From positions 32,814 to 96,813 of the forward strand of contig JAKEFB010000115.1 in NCBI GenBank assembly GCA_022616275.1: a stretch of DNA of 64,000 nt. Direction: 5' to 3'. Below the pieces are notes generated by a model. It was not told the DNA's origin, searched no databases, and saw only the letters and a program-made list of their open reading frames with translations. Made by a program: the position numbers and the translations under genes. Shown one piece after another: positions 24,179-32,211 of the stretch (position 1 is its first letter; each line of letters starts with the position of its first letter). The DNA comes from Chloroflexota bacterium (GTDB lineage: Bacteria; Chloroflexota; Anaerolineae; Promineifilales; Promineifilaceae).

Positions 24179-27100
24179 ATGACTCATTGGGCCGCGCCAA
24201 GCCAGCGGGCTGACCACCTAGCCGGTCTCTATGCCATCAGCCAGATTCTGAGCAGCACCCTGGACCTGGATGAACTTTTGGCGGCCCTGGTAACGGAAAC
24301 GGCCCGGCTGTTGGCGGCGGCCGAGTGTACCGTTTCGCTGCTGGAGGGGAACGCCCTACACGTTTTTCAATCCTCACAAGCGCAATCGCCGGGCCAATTG
24401 CACCAACCACAATTGCCGGGCCAATTGCGCCCGCCATCACCACAACCAGCGAGGGGATACGACCTGAATGCTTACCCGGCTACCTGGCGGGCCATTCGGG
24501 AGCGCCAACCATTTTTCATAACCATTGGTGAGCCGGCCGTGCTGGCCGAATTTGGCTACCAGAGCCTGGTGCTGGCCCCCATTGTTTCCGGGGGGACAGC
24601 TATCGGCATCCTGGCGGCCTTCAGCGAGGCGGCCGGTTACTTTGACGAAGGGGCGGCCCAGTTGTTGCAGGCGGTTGCCAACCAGGCGGCGGCCGCTATT
24701 CGTAACGCCCGCCTGTACCAGGAAACGCAGCGCCAGGCCGAAGAACTGGACCTGCTCTACCGGGTCAGCCAGGCGATCAGCAGCGAGCTATCGGAGCGGG
24801 CCACCGTCCACCAGATTGCCCAGCAGGTCACACGGGCCTTTGGGGCGAGTGGCTGCGCTGTTTCTCGCTATGACCGGCAGCGAGAGTGCCTGGTCACGTT
24901 GCTGGATTACGAACCTGACGCGCCGCCGGCGAAGCTGGCCCTGGAGGGGACCGTTTATTTTCTGGACGATTATCCCCTGACGTGCCGGATCATGGCCGAA
25001 GGCCGGCCGGTGGTGGTCCAGCGCAATGACCCGGATACGGACCCGGCCGAGCGGGCGCTGCTGGATGAGACCGGTGTACAAACGGTGCTCGTGGCTCCAC
25101 TGGTGGTGCGCGGCAACGCCATTGGCCTGTTGGAGATTTACCAGAGCGCCGCCCCTCGCCACTATAGCCCAGCCGAGCTTCGGCTGGCCGAGCGGCTGAG
25201 CGTAGACATTGCCGCCAGCCTGGACAACGCTCGCCTGTTCGACCAGACCCAGCAGCAGGCGCAACAGATGGCCATGCTCAGCGCCATCCAGCACGCCATT
25301 ATGTCGGCGCTGACGCCGGAGGCCATTCTGCGGGAAATTGTTAACCAGATCCAGTTTTTCCTGGAAGTAAATAGCTGTTCCGTTTTCCTTTACAATGAAC
25401 GGACCAACCGGTTGGACCTGGCGCTGACGGCCGATCCGGACCTGGCCGGCCAGACGATTTCCATCCCGGTAGACAAGGGAATTGCCGGCCAGGCCATGCG
25501 CACCCGGCGCTCAATCCTGGTCAATGATACGGCCAGGAGCGCCGAGCACCAGGGTGTACTGCCTGGCTCAAAGCTGACCATTCGCTCCTTGCTGTGCGCC
25601 CCCCTCATTTTCCAGGACCGGGTGTTGGGCGTTATTCAGGCCTTGAGCGGCCTGCCGGAGGCTTTTTCGGAGTTGCACCTGACGCTGCTGGATTCGGTGG
25701 CCGCGGCCATGGCCGTGGCCCTGGAAAACGCCCGGCTGCACGCCGGCGTGCTCCGCCGGGTGGCTGAGCTAGACGCCCTATCCGGCTCCGGCTGGGCGGT
25801 GGCCGGGACCGGCGAACTGACCGAAATTTTACAGGCCATCGTCGCCGGGGCCAGCCGCGTGCCGGGCGTGGATTGGGCCAATATTCTCCTCTACTCGGCC
25901 GAAGAGAATCGCTTTTTCCAGCACATTTCCAGCCGGGGCAACGGCGCGCCGCCAGGGGACTCTCGCTCCAACGTCCGCAGCAGCGGCATCAGCGCCCGAA
26001 TCCTGCAGGAGAAAGCGCCCCTGCTGGTCAATGACGCGGCCGACGATCCCCGTGTCAGTCCCCGGGTGGTGGAGTACATGGGCATCCGCTCGTTCATTGG
26101 CGTGCCGGTTGTCATTGGCAACCTGCCCGTGGGCGTGCTATACGCTAACTCTTACCAGCCGCACGTGTTTGACGACGGGCACGTGTCGGTTATTGGCAGC
26201 CTGGCCACCCAGGCGGCCGTGGCCATTGAGCGGGCCCGCCTGCAGGACAGCATTCGCCAGAATGAACGCCAGTTGCAGGCCATCCTCAACAGCACGGCCG
26301 ACGCCGTTATCGCCACCGGCGCCGACGGCCGGGTGACCCTCTTTAACCGGGCGGCCGAGGAATTGTTTCACCAGGCGGCGGCCCAGACGGTGGGCCGGCC
26401 GGCGGCCGAGTTGTTTGCCGGGACCGACCTGGCCCGGACCCTGGCCGAAGCCGGCCAGGCGCCGGAAGTGGCCAACTTTGAGATGAAGCTGCCTGACGGC
26501 CGGACGTTTCTGGCCGCCTTGTCTATGGTCGCCGACGATGCCGGCCGTGGCCTGGGCCAGGTGGCGGTGCTGCACGACATTACTTATCTGAAAGAGCTGG
26601 ACCAGATGAAAAATGAGTTCGTGGCCACAGTGTCCCACGACCTCAAGAACCCCATCACCATCATTCAGGGCTTCGCCAAGCTGCTGCCGGCGCTGGGCCC
26701 GGTGAATACCGACCAGTTGTCTATGTTGCGGCGTATTGAGGATGCCAGCAACCGGATGTTGAGATTGGTGACAAATTTGCTAGATCTGGGCAAAATTGAG
26801 GCTGGTATGTCGGTCAATAAAAAGGGCTGCGACCTGGCGGAAATTACCCGCGAGGCGGCGATGCAGCTTGAGGAGCAGGCCCGGGCCAAGAACGTTTCCC
26901 TGGAGGTGGCAGCCGAGGCGGACACGCCCCTGCACGGCGACCCGGAGCGCCTGCAGCAGGTGGCCTACAACCTGATCCACAACGCCATCAAGTACACCCC
27001 GGCCGCCGGCCGGGTCCAGGTGCGGGTGGTACGTAACGGGGCCGCCGCCAGCCTGGAAGTGTGCGATACCGGCTACGGCATCCCGGCCGCCGATTTGCCT

Positions 27101-27307
27101 TACATCTTTGACAAATTCTACCGGGTATCCAGCGACGAACTCCGGGAAATCGAAGGCACTGGCCTGGGGCTATCCATCGTCAAAGCCATTGTGGACCAGC
27201 ACCAGGGCCAAATTAAGGTCGAAAGCGAGCCAGGCCAGGGGACGACGTTTTTGGTGAAGTTGCCAACAGCAATGAGCAATGAGTTGAAAGCAATGAGTAA
27301 TGAGTAG
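24179..27307 (+). CDS. Soluble multi-GAF/PAS sensor histidine kinase
   Basis: A 1042-aa cytoplasmic kinase with no membrane helix. GAF-like domains lie at about 20-190, 200-360, 370-515 and 530-690, a PAS domain at about 695-815, a HisKA dimerisation helix with the phospho-acceptor His820 in VSHDLKNPI, and HATPase_c at 925-1035 with N, G1 (DTGYGIP) and G2 (GTGLGLSIV) boxes. GAF1 holds a Gln/Pro insertion (SPGQLHQPQLPGQLRPPSP) made of duplicated CAATTGCCGGGCCAATTG DNA. The C-terminal AMSNELKAMSNE is encoded by an intergenic-type CAATGAG array. No response regulator is adjacent. Confidence 0.9.
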   Translation: MTHWAAPSQRADHLAGLYAISQILSSTLDLDELLAALVTETARLLAAAECTVSLLEGNALHVFQSSQAQSPGQLHQPQLPGQLRPPSPQPARGYDLNAYPATWRAIRERQPFFITIGEPAVLAEFGYQSLVLAPIVSGGTAIGILAAFSEAAGYFDEGAAQLLQAVANQAAAAIRNARLYQETQRQAEELDLLYRVSQAISSELSERATVHQIAQQVTRAFGASGCAVSRYDRQRECLVTLLDYEPDAPPAKLALEGTVYFLDDYPLTCRIMAEGRPVVVQRNDPDTDPAERALLDETGVQTVLVAPLVVRGNAIGLLEIYQSAAPRHYSPAELRLAERLSVDIAASLDNARLFDQTQQQAQQMAMLSAIQHAIMSALTPEAILREIVNQIQFFLEVNSCSVFLYNERTNRLDLALTADPDLAGQTISIPVDKGIAGQAMRTRRSILVNDTARSAEHQGVLPGSKLTIRSLLCAPLIFQDRVLGVIQALSGLPEAFSELHLTLLDSVAAAMAVALENARLHAGVLRRVAELDALSGSGWAVAGTGELTEILQAIVAGASRVPGVDWANILLYSAEENRFFQHISSRGNGAPPGDSRSNVRSSGISARILQEKAPLLVNDAADDPRVSPRVVEYMGIRSFIGVPVVIGNLPVGVLYANSYQPHVFDDGHVSVIGSLATQAAVAIERARLQDSIRQNERQLQAILNSTADAVIATGADGRVTLFNRAAEELFHQAAAQTVGRPAAELFAGTDLARTLAEAGQAPEVANFEMKLPDGRTFLAALSMVADDAGRGLGQVAVLHDITYLKELDQMKNEFVATVSHDLKNPITIIQGFAKLLPALGPVNTDQLSMLRRIEDASNRMLRLVTNLLDLGKIEAGMSVNKKGCDLAEITREAAMQLEEQARAKNVSLEVAAEADTPLHGDPERLQQVAYNLIHNAIKYTPAAGRVQVRVVRNGAAASLEVCDTGYGIPAADLPYIFDKFYRVSSDELREIEGTGLGLSIVKAIVDQHQGQIKVESEPGQGTTFLVKLPTAMSNELKAMSNE

Positions 27308-27368
27308 TCAGTAGTGAAGAGGGGAAGTCACTTATTGCTCATCGCTCATTGCTCATTGCTCATCACTG
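27272..27368. repeat. Inverted repeat of AGCAATGAG units overlapping a gene end
   Basis: AGCAATGAGCAATGAGTTGAAAGCAATGAG is mirrored by CTTATTGCTCATCGCTCATTGCTCATTGCTCATCACT. The left arm is coding for the last ten residues of the kinase. The same family is at 7362 and 45068. Confidence 0.85.
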
Positions 27369-27381
27369 TAAGGAGTTTGCG

Positions 27382-28167
27382 ATGAGTTACGAGACGATTT
27401 TGTACGACGCGGCCGATGGGATTGCCAAAATTACGCTGAACCGGCCGGAGACGCTGAACGCCTTTAACAACAAGATGACCGAAGAGACGATAGACGCCTT
27501 TAAGCAAGCCGGCCGGGATAAAGCGGTGCGCTGCATCGTCATTACCGGCAGCGGCCGGGCCTTTTCCTCAGGGCAGGACTTGAAGGCCGTCCAGGACCGG
27601 GGCGAGGATTTCTCTATTGGCGACCACCTGCGCAGCGGCTATAACCGGCTCATTCTGCAGATGGTCCAATTGGAGAAGCCAATCGTCGGGGCGATTAACG
27701 GCGTCGCCGCCGGGGCTGGTTGCGGCGTGGCCCTGGCCTGTGACCTGCGAATCGCCTCTCACAAGGCCTGCTTTATGCAGGCCTTCAGCCGGGTGGGCCT
27801 CATCCCCGACAGCGGCACGACCTGGTTGCTGACGCGTCTCATCGGTTATTCGCGGGCCTACCAGATGGCCGTTACTGCCGACAGAATTCCGGCCGATAAA
27901 GCCCTGGAGTGGGGACTGGTGAACGTCGTGGCACCGGAGGAGCAGTTGATGGAAATAGTTATGGCCTGGGCCGGGCCGCTCTCCACCGGCCCGACGCTGG
28001 CCTATGGCCTGACCAAGCGGGCCATGATCAAAGCCATGAACATGACCCTGGAAGAGGCCTTGGCCTATGAAGCGCAACTCCAGGAAATCGCCGGCCGCAG
28101 CCACGACCGGATGGAAGGGGTGCAGGCGTTTCTGGAGAAGCGTGAACCACAGTTCAAAGGCGAGTAA
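27382..28167 (+). CDS. Enoyl-CoA hydratase/isomerase, PaaG-like
   Basis: Crotonase-fold protein of 261 aa. Oxyanion-hole segments are SGRAFSSGQDLKAV and INGVAAGAGCGVALACDLRIAS. The stretch FMQAFSRVGLIPDSGTTWLLTRLIG, with Asp in place of the usual Glu, is typical of PaaG 1,2-epoxyphenylacetyl-CoA isomerase and relatives. It likely acts in beta-oxidation or aromatic acid catabolism. GTAAGGAG precedes the ATG. The 3-hydroxyacyl-CoA dehydrogenase gene follows, which fits a pathway pair, though no other paa genes are here. Confidence 0.88.
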   Translation: MSYETILYDAADGIAKITLNRPETLNAFNNKMTEETIDAFKQAGRDKAVRCIVITGSGRAFSSGQDLKAVQDRGEDFSIGDHLRSGYNRLILQMVQLEKPIVGAINGVAAGAGCGVALACDLRIASHKACFMQAFSRVGLIPDSGTTWLLTRLIGYSRAYQMAVTADRIPADKALEWGLVNVVAPEEQLMEIVMAWAGPLSTGPTLAYGLTKRAMIKAMNMTLEEALAYEAQLQEIAGRSHDRMEGVQAFLEKREPQFKGE

Positions 28168-28292
28168 GTGTCATGGTGTCAGGTGTCGGAGTTGGTCCAG
28201 CCAACTCTTGTCACGTGTCACGTGCCATGTACCGTGTCGTACTTGACACTTGACACTTGGCACTTGATACTGAAACACCTGACACATGGAAT
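28168..28292. repeat. Array of GTGTCA/ACACTTG units
   Basis: GTGTCATGGTGTCAGGTGTCGG and CACGTGTCACGTGCCATG are followed by mirrored units GACACTTGACACTTGGCACTTGATAC and CACCTGACACATGG. It lies between the two acyl-CoA genes. A related array is at 39778-39812. Confidence 0.75.
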
Positions 28293-28305
28293 GCGAGAGA
28301 ACAAG

Positions 28306-29160
28306 ATGAATACAGTTAGTGTGATTGGCGCGGGGACGATGGGTGGGGGGATTGCTCAGGCGGCCGCTTTGGCTGGCTACCAGGTCACTGTTTACGACGT
28401 CAACGGCGAGATCCTGGACCAGGCCAGGGAGCGGATCGTGGTCTCGATTGAGAAGGGCGTTTCCCTGGGCAAGACGGCCGGCGAGGTGGCCGAAAAGGCC
28501 AGGGGTAGCCTGCGCTTTACCAGTACGCTGGCAGAAACGGCCGCCGCCGACCTGGTCGTCGAGGCCGCGCCGGAGTCGTTGGTGCTGAAGCGAGAGATCT
28601 TTACCACCCTGGACACGGCCGCGCCGCCCCACACCATCCTGGCCAGCAATACCTCCAGCCTGAGCATCAACGCCCTGGCCGGGGCGACGAAACGGCCGGA
28701 CCGCTTCCTGGGGCTACACTTTTTCAACCCGGCCCACCTGATGAAGCTGGTCGAGGTCATTGCCGGCGACGATACCAGCCCCGAGACGCTGGCCGCCGCC
28801 AACGCCTTCGTTGCCAGCCTGGGCAAAACGGCCGTCCCGTGCCAGGATACCCCGGCCTTTATCGTCAATCGCGTGGCCCGGCCGTTTTACGGCGAGGCGT
28901 TGCGCCTGTTGGGCGAGGGCGTGGCCGACGTGGACACCATTGACCGGCTGCTGAAGTCGGCCGGCTTTCGCATGGGGCCGTTTGAGCTGATTGACCTGAT
29001 CGGCTGCGACGTGAACCTGGCCGTCGCCGAATCGGTCTACGCCGCTTACTTTCAGGACCCTCGCTACCGGCCGCACCCCATTCAGCGGCGCATGGTGGAG
29101 AGTGGCCGGCTGGGGCGCAAGAGCGGCCGGGGCTTCTACAACTACGCGGACGAGAAATAA
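28306..29160 (+). CDS. 3-hydroxyacyl-CoA dehydrogenase
   Basis: NAD-dependent enzyme (284 aa) oxidising 3-hydroxyacyl-CoA. The Rossmann motif VIGAGTMGGGIAQAAALAGY opens the protein; the catalytic region LGLHFFNPAHLMKLVEVI contains the His, and IVNRVARPFYGEAL starts the C-terminal domain. It resembles PaaH/HbdA. The ATG at 28306 follows GAGAGAAC. Paired with the PaaG-like gene; a divergent paralogue is at 34568. Confidence 0.93.
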   Translation: MNTVSVIGAGTMGGGIAQAAALAGYQVTVYDVNGEILDQARERIVVSIEKGVSLGKTAGEVAEKARGSLRFTSTLAETAAADLVVEAAPESLVLKREIFTTLDTAAPPHTILASNTSSLSINALAGATKRPDRFLGLHFFNPAHLMKLVEVIAGDDTSPETLAAANAFVASLGKTAVPCQDTPAFIVNRVARPFYGEALRLLGEGVADVDTIDRLLKSAGFRMGPFELIDLIGCDVNLAVAESVYAAYFQDPRYRPHPIQRRMVESGRLGRKSGRGFYNYADEK

Positions 29161-29176
29161 GCCTATCAATAAAGAA

Positions 29177-30049
29177 ATGGATGATCATATTGTCAGAACA
29201 ATTGCCAGGTTGGTCGGGGTGCGGGCGATGGCCTGCGCCACGACCAACCTGGTGAATGAAGCCAACCGCCGCCACGGGACTGCCCCGACGGCCGCCGCCG
29301 CCCTGGGGCAGGCCCTGACTGGCGGGGTGCTGCTGGGCGCTTTGTTGAAGGTCCAGCAGCGGATGGCGCTCAAATTCGAAGGGGATGGCCCGCTGCAAAA
29401 AATTGTCGTCGAGGCGGACAGCTACGGCGCGGTGCGCGGCTACGTCACCGTGCCGGCCATGGACCTGCCGAAGCGCCAGGACGAGTACGACGTGACTGGG
29501 GCTATCGGCGACGGTTTTCTGACGGTAGTCAAGGATCTGCGGCTGAAAAATCTGTATGAGAGCGTGGTGCCCCTCACCGGCGGCAAAATAGACGCCGATC
29601 TGACCTATTACCTGAACCAGTCGGAACAGGTTCCGACGGTCGTGCAGCTTGGGGTGGACGTTGGCGAAGATAGCCGGGCCGCGGCCGCTGGCGGCCTGTT
29701 GATCCAGGCCATTCCTCCCTACGACGTCGAAGTGGCCCGCCAACTGGCCAATCGGGTCCAGGAGTTGCCGCCGGTGGACGCCTTGCTGAAGGGCGGCCAG
29801 AGCCCGGAGGAAATCCTGGCCCTGGTCTTTGCCGACGTGCCCTACAAGGTGCTGGAGCAACGGCCGGTCCACTTTAAGTGCCAGTGCAGCAAGGAACGAA
29901 CGGCCCGGGCTCTGATTGCCCTCGGCCGGGAAGAAATCCAATCCCTTCTGGAAACGGAAGGGCAGGCAGTCGTAGACTGCCACTTTTGCCACGAGCAGTA
30001 CCTCTTCAACCGGGAGGAGTTAGAGGAGCTGCTTAAAGAGATGGGTTGA
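29177..30049 (+). CDS. hslO: Redox-regulated chaperone Hsp33
   Basis: A 290-aa holdase activated by oxidation in the cytoplasm. The N-terminal domain includes FEGDGPLQKIVVEAD and VRGYVTVPAM. The C-terminal redox switch has CQC (in HFKCQCSKER) and CHFC, giving the CXC and CXXC zinc site. The start at ATG 29177 has only a weak AATAAAG ribosome binding site and lies 16 bp after the dehydrogenase stop, so translation may be coupled. Confidence 0.95.
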   Translation: MDDHIVRTIARLVGVRAMACATTNLVNEANRRHGTAPTAAAALGQALTGGVLLGALLKVQQRMALKFEGDGPLQKIVVEADSYGAVRGYVTVPAMDLPKRQDEYDVTGAIGDGFLTVVKDLRLKNLYESVVPLTGGKIDADLTYYLNQSEQVPTVVQLGVDVGEDSRAAAAGGLLIQAIPPYDVEVARQLANRVQELPPVDALLKGGQSPEEILALVFADVPYKVLEQRPVHFKCQCSKERTARALIALGREEIQSLLETEGQAVVDCHFCHEQYLFNREELEELLKEMG

Positions 30050-30116
30050 GAACCTCCCGGAGGTTGGCGATTGCGCCGGGCGGCCCGGCGACCATCACTT
30101 GAGCCTCAGGGAGGTT
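30050..30116. repeat. AACCTCCCGGAGGTT inverted element
   Basis: AACCTCCCGGAGGTT at 30051-30065 is repeated in part as CTCAGGGAGGTT at 30104-30115, with a GCCGGGCGGCCCGGC hairpin between. The same 15-mer occurs as a full pair at 50360-50416. Confidence 0.75.
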
Positions 30117-30159
30117 AAGCCACTTGATCCCCCACGTGCGGCGAAGTACCATTAACCTT

Positions 30160-31050
30160 ATGGAACACCACCATCATCACCACTCACACGAGGGCGCCGC
30201 CAGCTTGCGGACGGCCTTCTTCCTGAACCTGGCGTTTACCCTGCTGGAGATTGTCGGCGGTTTCTGGACCAACAGCCTGGCTATCTTATCCGACGCCATC
30301 CACGATTTGGGGGACAGCCTATCACTGGGGCTGGCCTGGTATATGGAGCGCTATTCGCAGCGCGGCCGGGACCGGCGCTTTTCTTATGGCTACCGGCGCT
30401 TTTCCTTGCTGGGAGCGGTCATCAGCACCATCGTCCTGATCGTTGGCTCCCTCTTTATCCTGAGCGAAGCCATTCCCCGGCTAATGAATCCTGAACCGGC
30501 CTACGCCCCCGGTATGGCCCTTTTTGCTCTCGTCGGCATCCTGGTGAACGGATTGGCCGTGCTCCGGCTGCGGGGCAACCGCTCGTTAAACGCCCGGGTG
30601 GTCGCCTGGCACCTGCTGGAGGATGTGTTGGGCTGGGCGGCCGTGCTGGTTGTCAGCTTGATCCTGCTCTTTTGGAACGCTTACATCCTCGACGCCATCC
30701 TGTCCATTTTGATTACTCTCTACGTGCTCTATAACGTCGCCGGCAACCTGCGCCAGACGCTGGCCCTCTTTCTCCAGGCCGTGCCGGAGAACGTGGACGT
30801 GGAGGAGATCGAGCGCCAGTTACTGGCTATTGACAGAGTCCGATCAGTCCACCACACTCATGTCTGGTCTCTGGATGGGGAGCACCACGTCCTGACGACT
30901 CACGTGGTAGTGGACGAAGAAGCCAGCAAGGACGACGTGCTCCGGGTCAAGGGAGCGATCAAGACCCTGACCGATGCCTTAGACGTGAGCCACACCACGG
31001 CCGAAATCGAATACCAGGACGAAGATTGCCGCATGGCCGAACTCATGTAG
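30160..31050 (+). CDS. CDF-family zinc/cobalt efflux transporter
   Basis: Cation diffusion facilitator of 296 aa in the inner membrane. The N-terminal His cluster EHHHHHHSHE probably binds metal. Six helices follow, with HDLGD in helix 2 and HLLEDVLGW in helix 5 giving the two-plus-two His/Asp transport site. The C-terminal domain has VHHTHVWSLDGEHHVLTTHVVVD with regulatory metal ligands. Exports Zn2+ or Co2+ in exchange for protons. The ATG at 30160 lacks a strong ribosome binding site. Confidence 0.93.
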   Translation: MEHHHHHHSHEGAASLRTAFFLNLAFTLLEIVGGFWTNSLAILSDAIHDLGDSLSLGLAWYMERYSQRGRDRRFSYGYRRFSLLGAVISTIVLIVGSLFILSEAIPRLMNPEPAYAPGMALFALVGILVNGLAVLRLRGNRSLNARVVAWHLLEDVLGWAAVLVVSLILLFWNAYILDAILSILITLYVLYNVAGNLRQTLALFLQAVPENVDVEEIERQLLAIDRVRSVHHTHVWSLDGEHHVLTTHVVVDEEASKDDVLRVKGAIKTLTDALDVSHTTAEIEYQDEDCRMAELM

Positions 31051-31052
31051 AC

Positions 31053-31457
31053 CTACGGCACGACAGCAATCGCTTCCATTTCCATAATGAAGTCGGGGTG
31101 CGCCAGGCCAGCAACATACGCCATCGTGATCAGGGGTGGATTGGGGCGGTTGCCCCAAATACGCTGGAACACCTCGAACCCGGGCTGCAGAGAATGCCCC
31201 TGCACGACGTAAAGGTTCCACTTGATGACGTGCTCCAGTGATGCGCCACCGGCCGCCAGCGCGACCTGCAAATTGTGCATCACCTGCTCGGCCTGGGCTT
31301 TAACGTCTTCCTTCCCCACGATGTTGCCGGCCGCATCCACCGCGTCCTGCCCGCCGACGTAAATCGTTTTCGCAGCCCCGGTGACGACAACGACGTTGGT
31401 AAAGGCGGCAGGGTTTTTGTTCAGCCCATCAGGGTTGAGATATTCGACGGATCCCAT
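31053..31457 (-). CDS. RidA/YjgF-family enamine/imine deaminase
   Basis: A 134-aa protein of the RidA fold, which hydrolyses reactive 2-aminoacrylate-type imines. Seen: IYVGGQDAVDAAGNIVG, VKAQAEQVMHNLQVALAAGGAS and the C-terminal MEMEAIAVVP. The usual active-site Arg context (NRPNPPLITM) is present, although the normal N-terminal Pro-tract differs. AAAGGAGAA precedes the ATG at 31457. Convergent with the CDF gene, with 2 bp between stops. Confidence 0.88.
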   Translation of the reverse strand: MGSVEYLNPDGLNKNPAAFTNVVVVTGAAKTIYVGGQDAVDAAGNIVGKEDVKAQAEQVMHNLQVALAAGGASLEHVIKWNLYVVQGHSLQPGFEVFQRIWGNRPNPPLITMAYVAGLAHPDFIMEMEAIAVVP

Positions 31458-31519
31458 AGCGTATTCTCCTTTGATACAAACTACACCGCTATAATACAGT
31501 AGATTGGGTGACGTGGAGA

Positions 31520-32068
31520 CTACAAACCGAGTAGGGTACGGAGCCAGGCCAGGGTCGCTTGTTGCCCGGTCGTTGGGTAGGGGTAGCTCCATAGAGTGGC
31601 CGTTTCGGCCGCCAGCCAGTCCAGTAAATCCAGGGTGGCCAGCAGGGCGCGCCTCAGGTCGGCCGCGTCGTAGCGGGCGAAGGTGTCCGGCAGGGCGGCT
31701 ACGGCACGAGGGTCGGCCCACTGCTCCAGGAAAGCGGCCAACGCCTGTTGCAGCGTTTCCCCGGCCTGGATAGAGGTAAAGACAAAGTCCACCTTGTAAC
31801 CCCCGGCAAAAAGCGCCAGCCACTCCGGGTCGCCCCGGCCGGTGCGGTTGGGTACGGCCAGCCAGAGCGGGCCGATGGTCGCCAGCCACTCGGCCGAGGC
31901 GGCGTAAACGGCCGGGTCCAGGACAAAGAGCACCAGGTCCACGTCCGCATAAGCATCGGCCGGCTGGTCCTCGCGAGCCTGCGAACCTACCAGAACCACA
32001 GCCCGGAGGTCAGGCTGCTCGCCAGCCCAGGCCAGCGCGTTAGTTTGCAGTTGAGTTAGTGACATCAT
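31520..32068 (-). CDS. Short nucleotidyltransferase-domain protein (AadS/ANT(6)-like N-terminus)
   Basis: A 182-aa protein with the pol-beta signature GSQAREDQPADAYADVDLVLFV (GS, then D-x-D), as in streptomycin adenylyltransferases. Those enzymes are ~280 aa and carry a longer C-terminal helical domain; here only a short helical part remains. It may be a small family variant or a truncated copy. Antibiotic resistance should not be assumed. Two ATGs (32068, 32065) are possible starts. Confidence 0.75.
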   Translation of the reverse strand: MMSLTQLQTNALAWAGEQPDLRAVVLVGSQAREDQPADAYADVDLVLFVLDPAVYAASAEWLATIGPLWLAVPNRTGRGDPEWLALFAGGYKVDFVFTSIQAGETLQQALAAFLEQWADPRAVAALPDTFARYDAADLRRALLATLDLLDWLAAETATLWSYPYPTTGQQATLAWLRTLLGL

Positions 32069-32159
32069 TGGGATTTAGAGATTGGAGATTTATGAAGCTT
32101 AAAAATTGATTTCGGTAATCGTTCGCTGGTCAACCTGGCACTCAAGAATGCTCACCAGC

Positions 32160-32207
32160 CGGTTTTAACCGGCGTCGTTTTGTAGCCCGGCGGTTGACCG
32201 CCGGGGG
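32160..32207. repeat. Paired GC-rich hairpins
   Basis: GCCGG-TTTTAA-CCGGC at about 32158-32173 and a perfect CCCGGCGGT-TG-ACCGCCGGG at about 32188-32207 lie just downstream of the large minus-strand gene. There is no U-tract on either strand, so they resemble REP elements more than terminators. Confidence 0.6.
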
Positions 32208-32211
32208 GCCC

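Noticed and set aside
28865-29992. A 375-codon minus-strand frame opposite the 3-hydroxyacyl-CoA dehydrogenase and hslO genes
   Set aside because: Spans two unambiguous plus-strand genes and has low-complexity composition without ribosome binding site.
31458-31889. Upstream extension of the RidA frame to 278 codons
   Set aside because: The extension is antisense-like, overlaps the nucleotidyltransferase gene, and the RidA start at 31457 has a strong AAAGGAG site.
32188-32207. Terminator for the PP2C-like gene
   Set aside because: The CCCGGCGGT-TG-ACCGCCGGG stem is perfect but no U-tract follows on the minus strand; listed as a hairpin only.
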